Shown piece after piece: positions 1 through 9,639 of a stretch of 60,168 bases of DNA. The stretch lies in NCBI GenBank assembly GCA_021732405.1, contig JAKFVB010000034.1, positions 1 through 60,168 of the forward strand, in the 5' to 3' direction. The translations under genes were made by a program, and so were the position numbers. This DNA is from Methylotenera sp. (GTDB lineage Bacteria; Pseudomonadota; Gammaproteobacteria; Burkholderiales; Methylophilaceae). The notes below the pieces were generated by a model that was given only the letters and a program-made list of their open reading frames with translations, had not been told where the DNA came from and searched no databases. Position 1 is the stretch's first letter; each line of letters starts with the position of its first letter.

Positions 1-1610
1 GCAGTGTCGGTTGAGCCTTGTCCATCGCTGATGGTATAGGTAAACGTGGCTGGGCCATTGTAGTTGGCGTTAGGCGTAAAGATCACATTGCCAGCGTTTA
101 AGCTTACCGTGCCGTTTGTCGGCGCTTGTACCGAGGTAATGGTTAATGGGTTGCCGTCTACATCGGTGTCGTTTGCTAATAGTGTCGCAACCATGATGGT
201 GGCTGTGACGTCTTCAGTAGCCGCAATGGTGTCATTAACTGCGTCTGGTGCATCATTCACCGCAGTAATTGGGCCTAAATTCAAGCTTGCTGTGTCAGTT
301 ATAGCACCATCCGACAAGGTGTAAACAATCTCAGGAATCGCACCAACATAATTTAGAGCGGGAGTAAAAGTGTAAGTACCGTTGCCATTGATTACAATTG
401 ACCCAACACCAGTAATAATTGCCGTCATACCAGCTATAAAGACTTCAGGAATCAAATCACCGTCAGTATCTACCGTAAACTGTGTAACAAGCAACATATC
501 GCCATCAACATCAGTGTCGTTCGTTAATACATTGCCAGAAACAGGCGTGTCTTCGGTAACAGCAACATTGTCATTGTTGGCAATTGGCGCATCATTGACT
601 GCGGTAATGCTGACTTGGGCAACTAGTGGGTTAGATGTCGCCCCACCATTGTCAGTCACTACAAATGGCACATTAACAGTGCCGTTAAAATTGAATGCTG
701 GAATAAAAATTAAACCTGTGGCTTGCGCAGGTGTTAATGGCACACCTGCAACAACAGGTGTAATGCCATCGGCCAAATACAATACACCTTGGCTAGTTGG
801 GGGCAAACTGGTCACTGTAATGCTCACAATTGAGCCATCTGGATCAGTGCCAGTTAAATTGAGCGTGGCGTTAACACTGTCTTCTGTGCCAGGCGTTGCG
901 GTAAAACTTGCTATTGGCAGGAGATTGCTTGGTCCAGCAGGCGCAATCACTAAATTCGCAAGATAATCAGGATCATTGCCTTGGCGAATAGTCCCGTAAT
1001 AGCGACTTTCAAATGCAGTAATCGGGGTTCTATAATCAAAATCAAAGGCGCTTAAATCTTGATCAATACGTGGCAAGTAAACCGCATTACTTAAACCGTC
1101 GCCTAGTTGCACATCACGATCTTGTGTTAATGGGTTGTTATCTAAAAACTCGCGGCTGGCAACATCGTAAGCGTAATCAAATCGATTCAGTACATCGTCA
1201 ATACGCAGCAAATCGACAAAATTGTGACCTTGCTGATTAATCGTAACACCTTCGTTAACCTCAGCACGCTCATTGGCCAGCGCAGCAATAATGTCATCGA
1301 TATTTGCATTTGTTTGGATCGCTTGAATCAGACTCTGAATGGTGGCTTGAGAGACAGCGTTGTTAGTAGGGTCAACCAAATCGTACAAAATGGCATCGCT
1401 TAACTCTTGGGTAAAGGTGACCGTTTGTTCAGGCCCAATTTGTACCAGATTACCGTTGGCAAGTTGCAGCTCGACCGTTGCCCCATTAGGTACGACAATA
1501 GTATCGCCCGATTCAATCGAATCGCCTAAAATTAAGGTGCGCTGTGCGCCTGAGGCATCTACAACGATTGCTGAGCCAGTGAGTAATACGACGGTGCCGA
1601 TTGTTGCCAT
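1..1610 (-). CDS. Giant LapA-like retention-module adhesin, N-terminal part only (runs off window)
   Basis: This reading frame starts at the ATG at 1610 behind a GAGAGA ribosome site and stays open to the left edge (536 codons seen, C-terminus missing). Residues 1-140 look like the retention module of LapA/BapA-type type I-secreted adhesins: MATIGTVVLLTG at the start, a LGDSIESGDTI stretch, and a double alanine at 109-110, about where LapG cleaves LapA. From about residue 200 come tandem cadherin-like repeats, each ending in an ITAVNDAP motif and followed by a TEDT/TEDV stretch; three are visible. The retention module is expected to hold the protein in the outer-membrane pore so that the repeats project from the cell. 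The three genes upstream on the same strand supply exporter and regulator. No LapD or LapG gene is in the window. The family is clear; the substrate and total size are unknown. Confidence 0.88.
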   Translation of the reverse strand, partial: MATIGTVVLLTGSAIVVDASGAQRTLILGDSIESGDTIVVPNGATVELQLANGNLVQIGPEQTVTFTQELSDAILYDLVDPTNNAVSQATIQSLIQAIQTNANIDDIIAALANERAEVNEGVTINQQGHNFVDLLRIDDVLNRFDYAYDVASREFLDNNPLTQDRDVQLGDGLSNAVYLPRIDQDLSAFDFDYRTPITAFESRYYGTIRQGNDPDYLANLVIAPAGPSNLLPIASFTATPGTEDSVNATLNLTGTDPDGSIVSITVTSLPPTSQGVLYLADGITPVVAGVPLTPAQATGLIFIPAFNFNGTVNVPFVVTDNGGATSNPLVAQVSITAVNDAPIANNDNVAVTEDTPVSGNVLTNDTDVDGDMLLVTQFTVDTDGDLIPEVFIAGMTAIITGVGSIVINGNGTYTFTPALNYVGAIPEIVYTLSDGAITDTASLNLGPITAVNDAPDAVNDTIAATEDVTATIMVATLLANDTDVDGNPLTITSVQAPTNGTVSLNAGNVIFTPNANYNGPATFTYTISDGQGSTDT

Positions 1611-1763
1611 GTTGATTCTCTCAAATATCAAAAGTAAATTACTTTTTTAGATATTTGAATTAAACAGCAATTAATGCCAGAAAAACATTGGTCTGAAGGA
1701 CAATACAGGTGCGTTAAAATGCTTTACTTAACACATTAAAACAGTCGAAAAAATGCAGTGGTT

Positions 1764-2381
1764 TTAACTCTTATTATTGAGCATCAACGCAAGATGCAAG
1801 CGATCTTTTGCGCCTAATCGTTCAAAGCTAGCCGACAAATGCGCTTTTACTGTGCGCTCGGTAATGTCTAAAATGCGGGCAATTTCCTTATTACTCAACC
1901 CTTTTGCTGCTTCAATCGCCACCTGTTTTTCACGATTGGTAAGCAGGCTTAAATGTTGGCTCACCTGCTCCGCTTGATTACCAGCCAAAGTACTAGACAC
2001 TTCAATCAGCCGCTTAAGCAAGTCTGGGCCCATCCAAACACCACCATGACTAATCACCGTTTTCATTTCGCGAAGCACTTGCGCTGGGCTGTAAGCATGA
2101 GAATAAGCAACTACGCCTAAGCTCATTGCATATAAAGCTTCTGCCTGGTTAGGCGAGTTAGCTAAAACAACTATTTTTGCTTGCGTATATTGTTGCTGAA
2201 TTTGCTTAATTGTTTTGGTTAGCCACTCTTGCCTATCCGCATTCATGTGCAACCAAAAAACGATTGTTTCACTGGCATGGGATTTATTGGGCTTTAAAAT
2301 ATCAGCAATTTTTGCGTGAGGAAAAGCCTCTACCCAGCCAGCCAAACCGCCACTTAAAGGCGAGATGAAAATATCTTGCAT
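1764..2381 (-). CDS. LuxR-type transcriptional regulator with degenerate receiver domain
   Basis: The 205-residue protein has a receiver-like N-terminal half (about 1-125) and a GerE/LuxR helix-turn-helix at about 146-200 (LTNREKQV, GLSNKEIA, TERTVKAHL). Where a response regulator has its phospho-accepting aspartate at the end of beta-3, this protein reads IVFWLHMN, and the conserved lysine region is also altered, so it is probably not controlled by ordinary phosphorylation. The gene begins 7 bases after the adaptor gene stop and lies just upstream of the adhesin, so it probably regulates the adhesin or its secretion operon. That target is inferred from position only. Confidence 0.85.
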   Translation of the reverse strand: MQDIFISPLSGGLAGWVEAFPHAKIADILKPNKSHASETIVFWLHMNADRQEWLTKTIKQIQQQYTQAKIVVLANSPNQAEALYAMSLGVVAYSHAYSPAQVLREMKTVISHGGVWMGPDLLKRLIEVSSTLAGNQAEQVSQHLSLLTNREKQVAIEAAKGLSNKEIARILDITERTVKAHLSASFERLGAKDRLHLALMLNNKS

Positions 2382-2388
2382 GGCGGCC

Positions 2389-3801
2389 TTATCTTTCAGT
2401 AAAGGCGTACGATTTGGCTTTAAGTACAGGCTTGAGCAAATAAGAGAGAATTGTCTTTTTACCAGTCAAAATATCCACCTGCGCAATCATGCCAGGAATA
2501 ATCGGCAAACCTTTGCCTAAACTTGTTTGCAAGGTGCGCACACGCACCACATAATAAGCATTACCTTTTTCATCTACAGTTGAGTTTGCCGCGATGCTTT
2601 CTACTTTTGCATCAAGGGTGCCATAAATGGTGTAATCGTAAGCAGTTAACTTCACAATCGCATCTTGGTTGGGGCGTAAAAATGCAATATCTTTGATTTC
2701 TACTTTAGTTTCCAGCACCAACGCATCATCGGTCGGCACTACTTCAAGCACTTCTTTACCTGGCTGAATCACACCACCGACTGTGTTAAAAAACAATCGA
2801 CTTACCCTACCATTAACGGGTGATTTTAAAGTGGCCTGTTTTACTTTATCGGTTAGGCCAACACTGGTTTCTGTAATGCTATTTAATTTAGCAGTCGTGT
2901 CATTTAATTCAGTGCGCACTTTACTGCGAAAGTTTTGCTCAGCTTCCGTCACTTTGCGTCTTGCTTCTGAAATCGCCACTTGAATACGGTTGGCTTGCGC
3001 GCGTGTTTGGTCAATCTCACCTTTTGCGCGTGTTGCCTCACGCTCTAATTTCAAAATATCAATCTCAGATACCGCACCGCTAGCCAGTAAGGGCTTATTT
3101 GCCGCCAATTCTTTAGCGGCTGATTCATAGGTTTTTTCAGCAATTTCACGCTTAAATTGCACTTCTATTAATTCTTTTTCACGCTGCACCATTTGGTCAC
3201 GCGCAATATTCACCACTGAATTTAAATCATCTTGACTAGCAACATATAAAGCCTGCTCTTGCTCGTAGACTTGCGGCACTTCTAACTGCACCTCGGGCGG
3301 CGGATTAAAAGGGCTGTCTTCAGCAAGCGCTTTTAAACGCGCTTGTTTGGCAATTAACGCTAAAAACTGCCCTTTATTTTCACGCAAAGATGACACCGCA
3401 CGGGTTTCATCAATTTTAATCAGTGGCATGCCCTCTTTAACCAAATCGCCTTCTTTAATTAAAATTTCAGACACAATACCACCATCTAACGATTGAATCA
3501 CTTGCACTTGGCGCGACGGAATGACCCTGCCCTCGCCGCGTGTCACCTCATCGACTTTGGCATACCATGCCCAAGCAACAGCCGCTAACATAATGAATAG
3601 AATGCCATACAGTAATTTTCTGGCTTTAAGTGGCTTTTGCTCTAAAATCGCCAAATCTGCTTCTTCACTCCAAGCCAAAGAATCACGCGTTTCTGTTGGC
3701 ACTGCGCGATTAACAAGCCAATAAATAGGCGCAGTTAACCAGGATTGTTTCTTTAAAAATCCATTAACTGCACCTATTATATTGAATAGACCTTGACTCA
3801 T
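2389..3801 (-). CDS. Type I secretion membrane-fusion (adaptor) protein, HlyD/LapC family
   Basis: The 470-residue protein has a short cytoplasmic N-terminus, one transmembrane helix at about 64-82 (LLYGILFIMLAAVAWAW), a lipoyl-like segment (GEGRVIPSRQVQVIQSLDGG), a long periplasmic coiled coil (about 150-305) and a beta-barrel C-terminus with the HlyD signature region (LKSPVNGRVSRL). It should bridge the inner-membrane ABC exporter to a TolC-like outer-membrane channel. The channel gene is not in this window. It follows the ABC exporter gene by 35 bases and precedes the LuxR gene by 7, which supports one transcript and dedication to the adjacent adhesin. Confidence 0.93.
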   Translation of the reverse strand: MSQGLFNIIGAVNGFLKKQSWLTAPIYWLVNRAVPTETRDSLAWSEEADLAILEQKPLKARKLLYGILFIMLAAVAWAWYAKVDEVTRGEGRVIPSRQVQVIQSLDGGIVSEILIKEGDLVKEGMPLIKIDETRAVSSLRENKGQFLALIAKQARLKALAEDSPFNPPPEVQLEVPQVYEQEQALYVASQDDLNSVVNIARDQMVQREKELIEVQFKREIAEKTYESAAKELAANKPLLASGAVSEIDILKLEREATRAKGEIDQTRAQANRIQVAISEARRKVTEAEQNFRSKVRTELNDTTAKLNSITETSVGLTDKVKQATLKSPVNGRVSRLFFNTVGGVIQPGKEVLEVVPTDDALVLETKVEIKDIAFLRPNQDAIVKLTAYDYTIYGTLDAKVESIAANSTVDEKGNAYYVVRVRTLQTSLGKGLPIIPGMIAQVDILTGKKTILSYLLKPVLKAKSYAFTER

Positions 3802-3836
3802 ATTTTTACCTGATTTATTTAGCTAAATGGCTATTT

Positions 3837-6098
3837 TTACAGCGCTTTACCTATTTTTCCAGCACGTAGCGCTTCAATGATTTGCGCTTTTGGACCATCT
3901 GCCACAATACGGCCTGCATCAATCACAATGATACGATCGGCTAAATCAAATAAGCCTGTACGGTGCGAAATAAGTACCACTGTTTTGCCCTGCGCGGCTT
4001 CCATTAAGCGTTTTTTAACTGCATCCTCAGCTGAGTGATCCATCGCACTTGTTGGTTCATCTAACAAAATAATAGCGGGTTTGCCAATGAGTGCGCGCGC
4101 AATTCCAACTCCTTGTTTCTGGCCGCCAGAAAGGGTTTCGCCTCGCTCACCCACACTTAAATCAAAACCTTTTGGGTGAGCATTGATAAATTCGTCTATA
4201 CCGCCAGCATGTGCAGCCGCCAAAACAGTTGCATCATCTGCATGCGGGGTGGTGATGGTTAAATTGTCACGCATGGTGCCATAAAACAAATGCGTTTCTT
4301 GCTGAACGTAACCAACACAACGGCGCAATTCTGCCGGGTCAATCTGGCGCGCATCAATACCATCAATCAAAATGGCACCTTCTGTCGGTTGATAAAGCCC
4401 TAAAATCAATTTATGTATCGTCGTTTTGCCTGAGCCCATGCGGCCAAGCAAAGCCACTCGTTCGCCTGCTTTAATTTTGAACGACACTTTGACTAACGCG
4501 CTTTCTTCAGCGCCAGGATAACTAAAACTCACCTCTCTGAATTCAATATCGCCCCTAAAAGTGGGGCGTGATAAAAAGTTTGCATCCTGCGCACGCTCAA
4601 CTGGTTTATTCATAATTTCATCAAGTGATTGCAAAGACGTCGATGCAGTGTGGTATTGCGTGAGCAAGCCTGCGGTTTGTGAAATGGGCACCAAGGCGCG
4701 CGAAGACAACATGGTGCATGCAATGAGCCCGCCCATCGTAAGGTCGCCACTAGTCACCAAATACACGCCTAATAAAATTAAGCTAATAGAAATAGTTTGT
4801 TGAATAGCACTAGAACCATTGTGAATAGAGGATGAAAGTAAGCGCAATTTACTGCCAACCTCGGTTAAATAAGTCGCACTATGCTCCCATTTTCGTTGCA
4901 TACCACCCTCTATACCGAGCGCTTTAATCGTTTCTAAACCGACTAAACTTTCAATTAATGTCGCATTTCGCACCGCGCCTGCACGATACATGGTTTCTGA
5001 TAATTCATGCATTTTGCTTTGGACACTCAATGCGTAAGCCAGCATAACAATGGCACCCACAATTACGGGAATTACCATCAGTGGCGAAATCCAAGCCATC
5101 ACGATGATAAAAATAATGCCAAAAGGCACATCAATTAAAGTAGTAATGGTGGCAGAGGTAATAAAATCACGCACACTTTCAAACGAGCGCAAATTGCTGG
5201 CGAACGAACCCACTGAATTAGGGCGTTGCTCCATTCGTAGCCCCAACACTTGCTCCATAATGCGGGCGCTTAATTGAATATCGATACGCGTGCTTGCCCA
5301 ATCTAAAAAATAGCCCCGCATGGTGCGTAAAGTAAAATCACCAATCACTATCACCAATACGCCAATTGCCAATACCCATAAGGTTTCTATTGAGCGGTTT
5401 GGCACAACACGATCATACACATTCATGGTAAACAAGGGCATGGCTAACGCAAACATATTCACTACAAATGCGGCCACCATGACATCGCGGTAAATACGCT
5501 TATTTTCGGCTAAGGCGCCCCAAAACCAGTGCCTTAAGCGTACTTTTCCAACAGCGGGAGCGCGCTTATCAAATACATATTTGGGCTTTGTGACAATACA
5601 ATATCCTGCATACTGCGCGGCAATCTCATCTAACGAAACCATCACTTCCGCATCGCCTAGCTCTGGGTAAATGACACGCGCCTGATTCGCTTTTGCGTCA
5701 ATGCTGACGAGTTGGCAAGCTTCATCGTTATGCAGTAACAAAGTAATGGGTAAAAAAGCGGTACGAATTTGATTGATTGGCGTTTTTAGAATGGTCACCG
5801 CTAAATTTGCGCGCTCGGCCGCACGTTTAAATAGAGCAGGCGTCATTTTTCCATTTTTTAGTGGCAAGCCAGCAATTAATGCATCTTTAGTTGTAACTAC
5901 TTGATGCCCACGGCAAGCAAGTAACAAACATCCAAGCAGCGAATCTCCACTGTTGGCTTGCGCATGCAATAAATCGTCCAAATTGATATTGGTTGAGTTT
6001 GGCTTATTAATAGGCAATTCCAATGGCTTTTTCAAACCATTTGCATTGACATTGTCTTGATTGCTTGTGTCCTGACTTTTGTTGTCTAGACTCATCAC
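3837..6098 (-). CDS. Type I secretion ABC exporter with C39-like N-terminal domain (LapB type)
   Basis: The 753-residue protein has three parts. An N-terminal C39-like domain (about 45-175) lacks the usual peptidase QxxCG motif, as expected for RTX/adhesin exporters that bind rather than cut the substrate. A six-helix membrane domain follows (about 200-460). The nucleotide-binding domain (about 515-753) has Walker A GRMGSGKTT, signature LSGGQKQ, Walker B IILLDEPTSAMD and an ISHR switch histidine. It is the first gene of the visible adhesin secretion operon. Two start ATGs are adjacent (6098 and 6095) and cannot be separated from sequence alone. Confidence 0.93.
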   Translation of the reverse strand: MMSLDNKSQDTSNQDNVNANGLKKPLELPINKPNSTNINLDDLLHAQANSGDSLLGCLLLACRGHQVVTTKDALIAGLPLKNGKMTPALFKRAAERANLAVTILKTPINQIRTAFLPITLLLHNDEACQLVSIDAKANQARVIYPELGDAEVMVSLDEIAAQYAGYCIVTKPKYVFDKRAPAVGKVRLRHWFWGALAENKRIYRDVMVAAFVVNMFALAMPLFTMNVYDRVVPNRSIETLWVLAIGVLVIVIGDFTLRTMRGYFLDWASTRIDIQLSARIMEQVLGLRMEQRPNSVGSFASNLRSFESVRDFITSATITTLIDVPFGIIFIIVMAWISPLMVIPVIVGAIVMLAYALSVQSKMHELSETMYRAGAVRNATLIESLVGLETIKALGIEGGMQRKWEHSATYLTEVGSKLRLLSSSIHNGSSAIQQTISISLILLGVYLVTSGDLTMGGLIACTMLSSRALVPISQTAGLLTQYHTASTSLQSLDEIMNKPVERAQDANFLSRPTFRGDIEFREVSFSYPGAEESALVKVSFKIKAGERVALLGRMGSGKTTIHKLILGLYQPTEGAILIDGIDARQIDPAELRRCVGYVQQETHLFYGTMRDNLTITTPHADDATVLAAAHAGGIDEFINAHPKGFDLSVGERGETLSGGQKQGVGIARALIGKPAIILLDEPTSAMDHSAEDAVKKRLMEAAQGKTVVLISHRTGLFDLADRIIVIDAGRIVADGPKAQIIEALRAGKIGKAL

Positions 6099-6248
6099 TT
6101 CAACCTGTTAAATTATGTATTTAAAGTAATGTATCAACATTTAGTGAATACTACAATTGTACTGATGGTCAATCGGCTAATAATTGGCAACTAATATGCC
6201 GAAATTAACACAATTTAACAGTATATTTAATATTAAGGAGTGAGGTTT

Positions 6249-6322
6249 TGGAGGCGCGAGCCGGAGTCGAACCGGCCTAAACGGCTTTGCAGGCCGCGGC
6301 ATAACCGCTTTGCTATCGCGCC
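6249..6322 (-). tRNA. tRNA-Cys (GCA)
   Basis: Read on the minus strand, a 7-bp acceptor stem (GGCGCGA with TCGCGCC), a GCA anticodon in CCTGCAAA, a T arm (GGTTCGACTCC) and an encoded CCA end are all visible. The discriminator base is U, as usual for tRNA-Cys. It lies 82 bases downstream of tRNA-Gly on the same strand. Confidence 0.97.
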
Positions 6323-6404
6323 ATCGAGAACATCTAATTTAAAAATTAGATATAAAAACCAAAACGGCGAAAGCATGCATGCATTCGCCGTATCAGTTAT
6401 TATT

Positions 6405-6480
<76 letters not shown>

Positions 6481-6581
6481 GTCGTTAAGACAGCCAGCAT
6501 TATAGCGGTTTTCGAGACAGCGTCAAGACTAAATCACCGAATTAATCACTAAAGTTAACGATTAATATTGAGTGAAAAATA

Positions 6582-7184
6582 TTAGTGAATAGATTCTTTA
6601 AGATGCGGCCAAGCTGCTTTTAGATAATAAGCCATTGATAACAATGTTAAAAAAGCCGCAAAAATAATCAAAATTTGACCGACAAGTTTAGTATTAAAAA
6701 CGCCTAAAAATCCCAAACTCACACTATCGTAATAGAGCAATAAAAATATAGCGGCCATTTGTGCCGCTGTTTTAATTTTACCGATAGTGGCAACCGCGAC
6801 ATTATTACTTTTACCCGTGCCAGCCATCCATTCACGCAAGGCGCTGATGGCTATTTCACGACCAATGATAATGAGCGATACCACTGCACCAACACGTCCG
6901 AATTCCACCAGCACAATTAATGCAGCTGCGACCATTAACTTATCGGCAACAGGGTCTAAAAATGCGCCAAACTTAGAAGTTTGATTAAATTTGCGCGCCC
7001 AAAAACCATCTAGCCAATCAGTAAATGCTGCAAGCGCAAAGACAGTTGCCGCGGCGACATTTAGCGTATGCGATGGCGTCATGCCAAGTGCGTATAAATT
7101 GTGCGGCAGGTAAAAAATACCAACAAATACAGGAATTAGCGCGATTCGCAGCACGGTTAGAATATTGGGGATGTTCCACAACAT
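6582..7184 (-). CDS. pgsA: CDP-diacylglycerol-glycerol-3-phosphate 3-phosphatidyltransferase
   Basis: This is an integral membrane enzyme that makes phosphatidylglycerophosphate, the committed step to phosphatidylglycerol and cardiolipin. The CDP-alcohol phosphotransferase motif is complete at about residues 58-86 (DGFWAR, then GAFLDPVADK). Several hydrophobic helices follow. Its 200 residues are close to the usual length. It lies 25 bases downstream of uvrC on the same strand, and the tRNA-Gly/tRNA-Cys pair follows, an arrangement seen in many proteobacteria. Confidence 0.96.
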   Translation of the reverse strand: MLWNIPNILTVLRIALIPVFVGIFYLPHNLYALGMTPSHTLNVAAATVFALAAFTDWLDGFWARKFNQTSKFGAFLDPVADKLMVAAALIVLVEFGRVGAVVSLIIIGREIAISALREWMAGTGKSNNVAVATIGKIKTAAQMAAIFLLLYYDSVSLGFLGVFNTKLVGQILIIFAAFLTLLSMAYYLKAAWPHLKESIH

Positions 7185-7209
7185 ATTGTTTTTTATACTT
7201 TATTTTAAG

Positions 7210-9015
7210 TTAATGTAGTTGTTCGTAAATAGTTTGGGCTAATGTTTTACTAATGCCTTCTACCTGCGCAATTTCGTCCATACTAGCACTTTTCACCCCA
7301 TCTAATCCACCAAAGCGCGTCAGTAGGGCTTTACGGCGCTTGGCGCCTACACCCTCTATGTCTTCCAAACTTGAGGTAATACGTGCTTTGGCACGTTTGG
7401 CGCGATGGCCTGTGATGGCGAAGCGGTGCGATTCATCGCGAATTTGCTGCAATAAATGTAAGCCTTGATTATCTTTTTCCAGATTCAGCATTTCCCCAGT
7501 ATCCGAGAAAATCATGGTTTCTAATCCTGGCCTGCGTTCTTCGCCTTTGGCGATACCAACCAGCAAAATGTCTTCTAAACCCACTTCTTGCATAACTTCC
7601 ATCGCCACACCTAATTGGCCTTTACCGCCATCGATAAAGATCAAATCTGGACGCACACCCTCACCTGCCGCTACTTTTTTATAGCGACGCGTCAACACAT
7701 CACGCATGGCGGCGTAATCGTCCCCGGGTGTAATGCCAGTGATGTTATAGCGTCTGTATTCACTGTTTTGCAAATTGCCTTTATCAAACACCACACAACT
7801 ACCCACCGTGGCCTCACCCATGGTGTGACTAATATCAAAGCATTCAATGCGCTCAGTGGTTTCAGGCAAATTAAGTGCTTCGCGTAGCGCAATCAGGCGC
7901 GCTTCTTGGTTGCTGGCAGCAGCTTGTTTTTGCGTCAGTGCTAATTCAGCATTGGTTTGTGCCATTTTCAACCAAACGCGTTTATCGCCAATAGCATTAG
8001 TGATGATTTTGATTTTGCGGCCTGATTGCTCGCTAAAAGCCAATTCAAAGGTTTTAGCATCCACCTCAGCACCACACACAATCATTGGCGGAGTATTTTG
8101 CGCCACATAATGCTGGGTTAAAAACGCTTCTACGGTTTCTGTTAAATCGGCATCTTGCGTATTTTTTGGCATAAAGCTTTTATCGCCCAAGTGCCGCCCG
8201 CCGCGAATCATCACCAGGTTAATACAATGCTGGCCTGCAATATTGGCGCAGGCAATCACATCCGCATCCGATACGCTGAAATCGCTGACAAACTGTTTGG
8301 CTTGTACTTGGCGCAGCGCTTGCATGCGGTCTCTGAATACCACCGCCATTTCGTATTCCTGATTGGCCGCCGCCGTATTCATTTTGTCGCCCAATGTATT
8401 AATCACCTCATTGGTTTTGCCTTCTAAAAACAGCGCGGCCATATTCACATCGTGTGCGTAATCTTCTGCCGAAATATAATCCACGCAAGGCGCGGTACAA
8501 CGCTCAATCTGGTATTGCAAACAGGGTCGACTACGATTGGCAAACACAGTATTTTCGCAAGTGCGCAGCTTAAACACTTTTTGTAAAAGCTGAATACTTT
8601 CGCGCACTGCCACGCTATTGGGAAAAGGACCGAAATAGCGTGAACCTTTGCGCTGTGCACCACGATGAAAAGCTAGACGCGAAAACTTGTCGCCTGTAAG
8701 CGTAATATAAGGATAAGACTTATCATCGCGAAACAACACGTTATAACGCGGCATCAAGCCTTTGATGAGATTATTTTCTAATAGCAGCGCTTCTGCCTCA
8801 CTGCGCGTGACCGTCGTTTCAATCTTAACAATATTACTCACCATCATGCGCGTGCGTGGGCTGGGTAAGTTTTTATTAAAATAGCTAGAAACGCGCTTTT
8901 TAATATCCTTGGCTTTGCCCACATAAATCACTACCTCTTCCGCATTTATCATGCGATATACACCTGGCAGATTGGGCAGGTTTTTTAAAATGGGTTTTGG
9001 GTCAAACATGCGCAT
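7210..9015 (-). CDS. uvrC: Excinuclease ABC subunit C
   Basis: UvrC makes both incisions around bulky DNA lesions in the UvrABC system. The 601-residue length is typical. The N-terminal GIY-YIG domain is visible (LPGVYRMI, then EVVIYVGKAKDIKKRV). A UvrB-binding UVR region follows at about 200-235, then the RNase H-like endonuclease core with ECFDISH and IDGGKGQL, and C-terminal helix-hairpin-helix motifs (IEGVGAKRRKALL). ATGs at 9015 and 9009 are both possible starts. Confidence 0.97.
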   Translation of the reverse strand: MRMFDPKPILKNLPNLPGVYRMINAEEVVIYVGKAKDIKKRVSSYFNKNLPSPRTRMMVSNIVKIETTVTRSEAEALLLENNLIKGLMPRYNVLFRDDKSYPYITLTGDKFSRLAFHRGAQRKGSRYFGPFPNSVAVRESIQLLQKVFKLRTCENTVFANRSRPCLQYQIERCTAPCVDYISAEDYAHDVNMAALFLEGKTNEVINTLGDKMNTAAANQEYEMAVVFRDRMQALRQVQAKQFVSDFSVSDADVIACANIAGQHCINLVMIRGGRHLGDKSFMPKNTQDADLTETVEAFLTQHYVAQNTPPMIVCGAEVDAKTFELAFSEQSGRKIKIITNAIGDKRVWLKMAQTNAELALTQKQAAASNQEARLIALREALNLPETTERIECFDISHTMGEATVGSCVVFDKGNLQNSEYRRYNITGITPGDDYAAMRDVLTRRYKKVAAGEGVRPDLIFIDGGKGQLGVAMEVMQEVGLEDILLVGIAKGEERRPGLETMIFSDTGEMLNLEKDNQGLHLLQQIRDESHRFAITGHRAKRAKARITSSLEDIEGVGAKRRKALLTRFGGLDGVKSASMDEIAQVEGISKTLAQTIYEQLH

Positions 9016-9166
9016 ATTTTAACAGTAATCGCGCGCGTAGCAGCAAAGCAGAATTTCATGATTGCGCTGCTAAAACATTTTTTCATGGGCAAAATTAGTT
9101 GTAAGGAAAAATGACTGGGATCGACTAAATAAGCGTAATCAATCTTAAATTTAGGAGTTGTCTACT

Positions 9167-9634
9167 ATGCGTATTGCTCAGTTACTGTATAAAACATTCA
9201 ATTTATTATTGTTAACCATATGGTTTAACACAGCATCAGCCGCCAGCCTGATATATGGCTCCGATAGTGGCCCTGCGGTTGGTGGCTACGACGCAGTCTC
9301 TTACTTTACCGATGCAAAACCAGTGAAAGGTGACAAAGCCTTTAGCACCGAATATGCTGGCGCGACTTGGTTATTTGCTAGCGCAGAGCACCGCGATTTA
9401 TTTATAGCTAACCCAGAATCTTATGCACCACAATATGGTGGGCATTGCGCACTTGCTGCTGCACTTGGCAGCGTAGCATCTGGTGAGCCAACAAGATGGA
9501 ATATTGTTGACAATAAACTGTATTTGAATAACAACGTTTTTGCGAATCAAATTTGGAAAACCAATATTCCTAATAATATTGAAAAAGCTGATAGCAATTG
9601 GCCGCAAGTACAGCAATTAATTAGCAACCAATAA
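9167..9634 (+). CDS. YHS domain-containing exported protein
   Basis: I place the start at the ATG at 9167 because AGGAG lies 9 bases upstream. A TTG at 9158 in the same frame abuts that ribosome site and is unlikely. The 155-residue protein starts with a signal peptide ending near ASAASL and then has a YHS-type domain (GGYDAVSYF, then WLFASAEHRDLFIANPESY and YGGHCA). Such domains are often linked to metal or redox proteins, but the biochemical role is uncertain. It is the first gene of a five-gene plus-strand run and its stop is only 5 bases before the diiron gene. Confidence 0.88.
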   Translation: MRIAQLLYKTFNLLLLTIWFNTASAASLIYGSDSGPAVGGYDAVSYFTDAKPVKGDKAFSTEYAGATWLFASAEHRDLFIANPESYAPQYGGHCALAAALGSVASGEPTRWNIVDNKLYLNNNVFANQIWKTNIPNNIEKADSNWPQVQQLISNQ

Positions 9635-9639
9635 TTGTT

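Noticed and set aside
64..966. Plus-strand open frames of 86 and 194 residues
   Set aside because: They are antisense to the adhesin gene; their Thr/Ser/Val-rich composition mirrors the repeats, and no ribosome site is seen.
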